Shown piece by piece: positions 6,167 through 7,046 of a DNA stretch of 7,046 nt. The stretch is from CAXGUU01 sp964012875 (GTDB lineage: Bacteria > Pseudomonadota > Gammaproteobacteria > Ga0077536). The stretch lies in NCBI GenBank assembly GCA_964012875.1, contig CAXGUU010000171.1, positions 1-7,046 of the forward strand, written 5' to 3'. The position numbers and the translations under genes were made by a program. Positions within the stretch are counted from its first letter, which is position 1; every line of letters starts with the position of its first letter. The notes under the pieces are model-generated. The model had not been told where the DNA came from, did no database searches, and worked only from the letters and a program-made list of their open reading frames with translations.

Positions 6167-7046
6167 TTAGGGGGGCGGGGGTATGAGTTCGCGCTCCGCC
6201 CGCCAACGACTGAGGTGATCGCGTATGCGCTCGCCTATGAAAATCTGCGGTTGTGATGGCGGTTTGCCTTCTTTTTTCTCGCGCTTTTCGATCGCGCGTC
6301 GGGCACGTTGGAAGGCGGCCTCCAGACCAGAGGTCTGATTCAACGCCTGTTCGAAGAATGCTTCACCGAAGTAGGTCCACTCGTTTTTGTGTTCACAACC
6401 AAATGACGAGCGGTCCGAGCCTGCGGCCGTGATGATGAGGGAAGTCGGGGAGCGCAGCGAATCGATGAACGAGCCGGAGTAGCAGGCCGACACCACGATG
6501 ATCCGCCACACGATACCCGCGGTATCAAGGGCCCGGCGTATCTCAACTGCACCGAAGGAATTGGGTTCGATCATGTCGAGTTCGGCGGTGAGATACGCAT
6601 CTTCACTCCCGTGGGACGTGAGAAAAACAAAGGCGATATCCTGACTGCGATCCATGTGTCGCCCGAGTTCTCTAAATACAGTTGTCGCGTTGGGCAGATT
6701 AGCCAGCGGCCACCTGTCGAGCGTCGCCGGGTTGGTAATGAGCGCGATACCGCGGCCGGTGGCATCGAAATTCGATTCGATAATGGCTTTTGCGCCGAGC
6801 GTTTCGCGCATAAAGACATCCTGGTGGCCAAACGGTGCGATGCCTACGAAGAAAAGATCGATCTGTCCTGCTCGCTCTGCCCGGAGGCCCTGCAGCTGAC
6901 GAGCGACCAGCCGTGCCTGGTTGTAGTAGACAGACTCAACGTTAATCGGCGCGATTTTTCCGCCGGCGTAAGGATCGTAGAAGATCGATACGCGCGGCAG
7001 AGACTCGCTGACGGCGACGACCAGTCCGCTGTAGAGCGTGACAGCG
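6167..7046 (-). CDS. C13-family (legumain-type) cysteine peptidase, N-terminus off window
   Basis: The frame runs without a stop from the right edge to TAA at 6169-6167; 292 residues are visible and the start lies outside. It matches bacterial peptidase C13 proteins of the caspase/legumain clan. It shows IDLFFVGIAPFGHQDVFMRE, then ITNPATLDRWPLANLPN, FVFLTSHGSED with the catalytic His (codon 6613-6611), and IIVVSACYSGSFID with the catalytic Cys (codon 6484-6482). ITAAGSDRSSFGCE, YFGEAFFEQAL and PSQPQIFIGE close the domain. Both catalytic residues are intact, so an active protease is likely, with Asn or Asp specificity suggested only by family. An ATG at 6811 is inside the domain and is not the start. 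Whether there is a signal peptide or membrane part cannot be seen. The chain ends in four prolines encoded by a G-rich tract. It converges on the GcvH-like gene across 11 bases. Confidence 0.92.
   Translation of the reverse strand, partial: AVTLYSGLVVAVSESLPRVSIFYDPYAGGKIAPINVESVYYNQARLVARQLQGLRAERAGQIDLFFVGIAPFGHQDVFMRETLGAKAIIESNFDATGRGIALITNPATLDRWPLANLPNATTVFRELGRHMDRSQDIAFVFLTSHGSEDAYLTAELDMIEPNSFGAVEIRRALDTAGIVWRIIVVSACYSGSFIDSLRSPTSLIITAAGSDRSSFGCEHKNEWTYFGEAFFEQALNQTSGLEAAFQRARRAIEKREKKEGKPPSQPQIFIGERIRDHLSRWRAERELIPPPP

Noticed and set aside
1..7046. CRISPR array, insertion sequence, integrase or toxin-antitoxin pair
   Set aside because: No regularly spaced repeats, transposase or recombinase motifs, or paired small genes of those types were seen on either strand.

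Overview
The window looks like the chromosome of a gammaproteobacterium, probably a marine or sediment lineage of the Woeseiaceae/Chromatiales kind. That placement is inference. It rests on moderately high GC, gammaproteobacterial-style proteins (single-chain long-chain acyl-CoA carboxylase, C13 peptidase, GcvH-like and zf-CHCC proteins), a tRNA with an encoded CCA, and a relic of a small membrane-anchored protein family common in such bacteria. No phage, transposase, CRISPR or rRNA sequence is visible.

Layout. Bases 1-33 are the 3' end of a tRNA, probably tRNA-Arg, followed at once by an imperfect inverted repeat (31-71). From about 69 to 550 lies a decayed gene: a single-span membrane protein that has lost its start codon and is frameshifted near 335-350. 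A second, weaker N-terminal remnant of what may be the same family begins at 563, and the rest up to about 810 is non-coding as far as can be seen. Three plus-strand genes follow, spaced like an operon: a SnoaL/NTF2-fold protein (825-1223), a 1092-residue single-chain acyl-CoA carboxylase carrying biotin carboxylase, biotinyl and carboxyltransferase parts (1259-4537), and a zinc-ribbon Nudix hydrolase (4583-5104).

On the minus strand are a zf-CHCC zinc-finger protein (5661-5467) and, overlapping its end, yidD (5483-5232). Divergent from them is an orphan glycine-cleavage-H-like lipoyl carrier protein (5772-6155). It converges, with an 11-base gap, on a C13 (legumain-type) cysteine peptidase whose N-terminus lies beyond the right edge (6167-7046, minus).

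How the genes fit together. The carboxylase is the metabolic centre: it carboxylates acyl-CoA using bicarbonate, ATP and a biotin arm on Lys522. The SnoaL-like and Nudix genes are probably co-transcribed with it, but nothing in their sequences ties their chemistry to it. zf-CHCC and yidD form a translationally overlapping pair. The GcvH-like protein stands apart from any visible gcvP/gcvT/lipoylation gene, so its partner is unknown. I see no clearly new multi-gene system. The points most worth a second look are the orphan H-protein, its peptidase neighbour, the zf-CHCC/yidD overlap and the decayed gene next to the tRNA.
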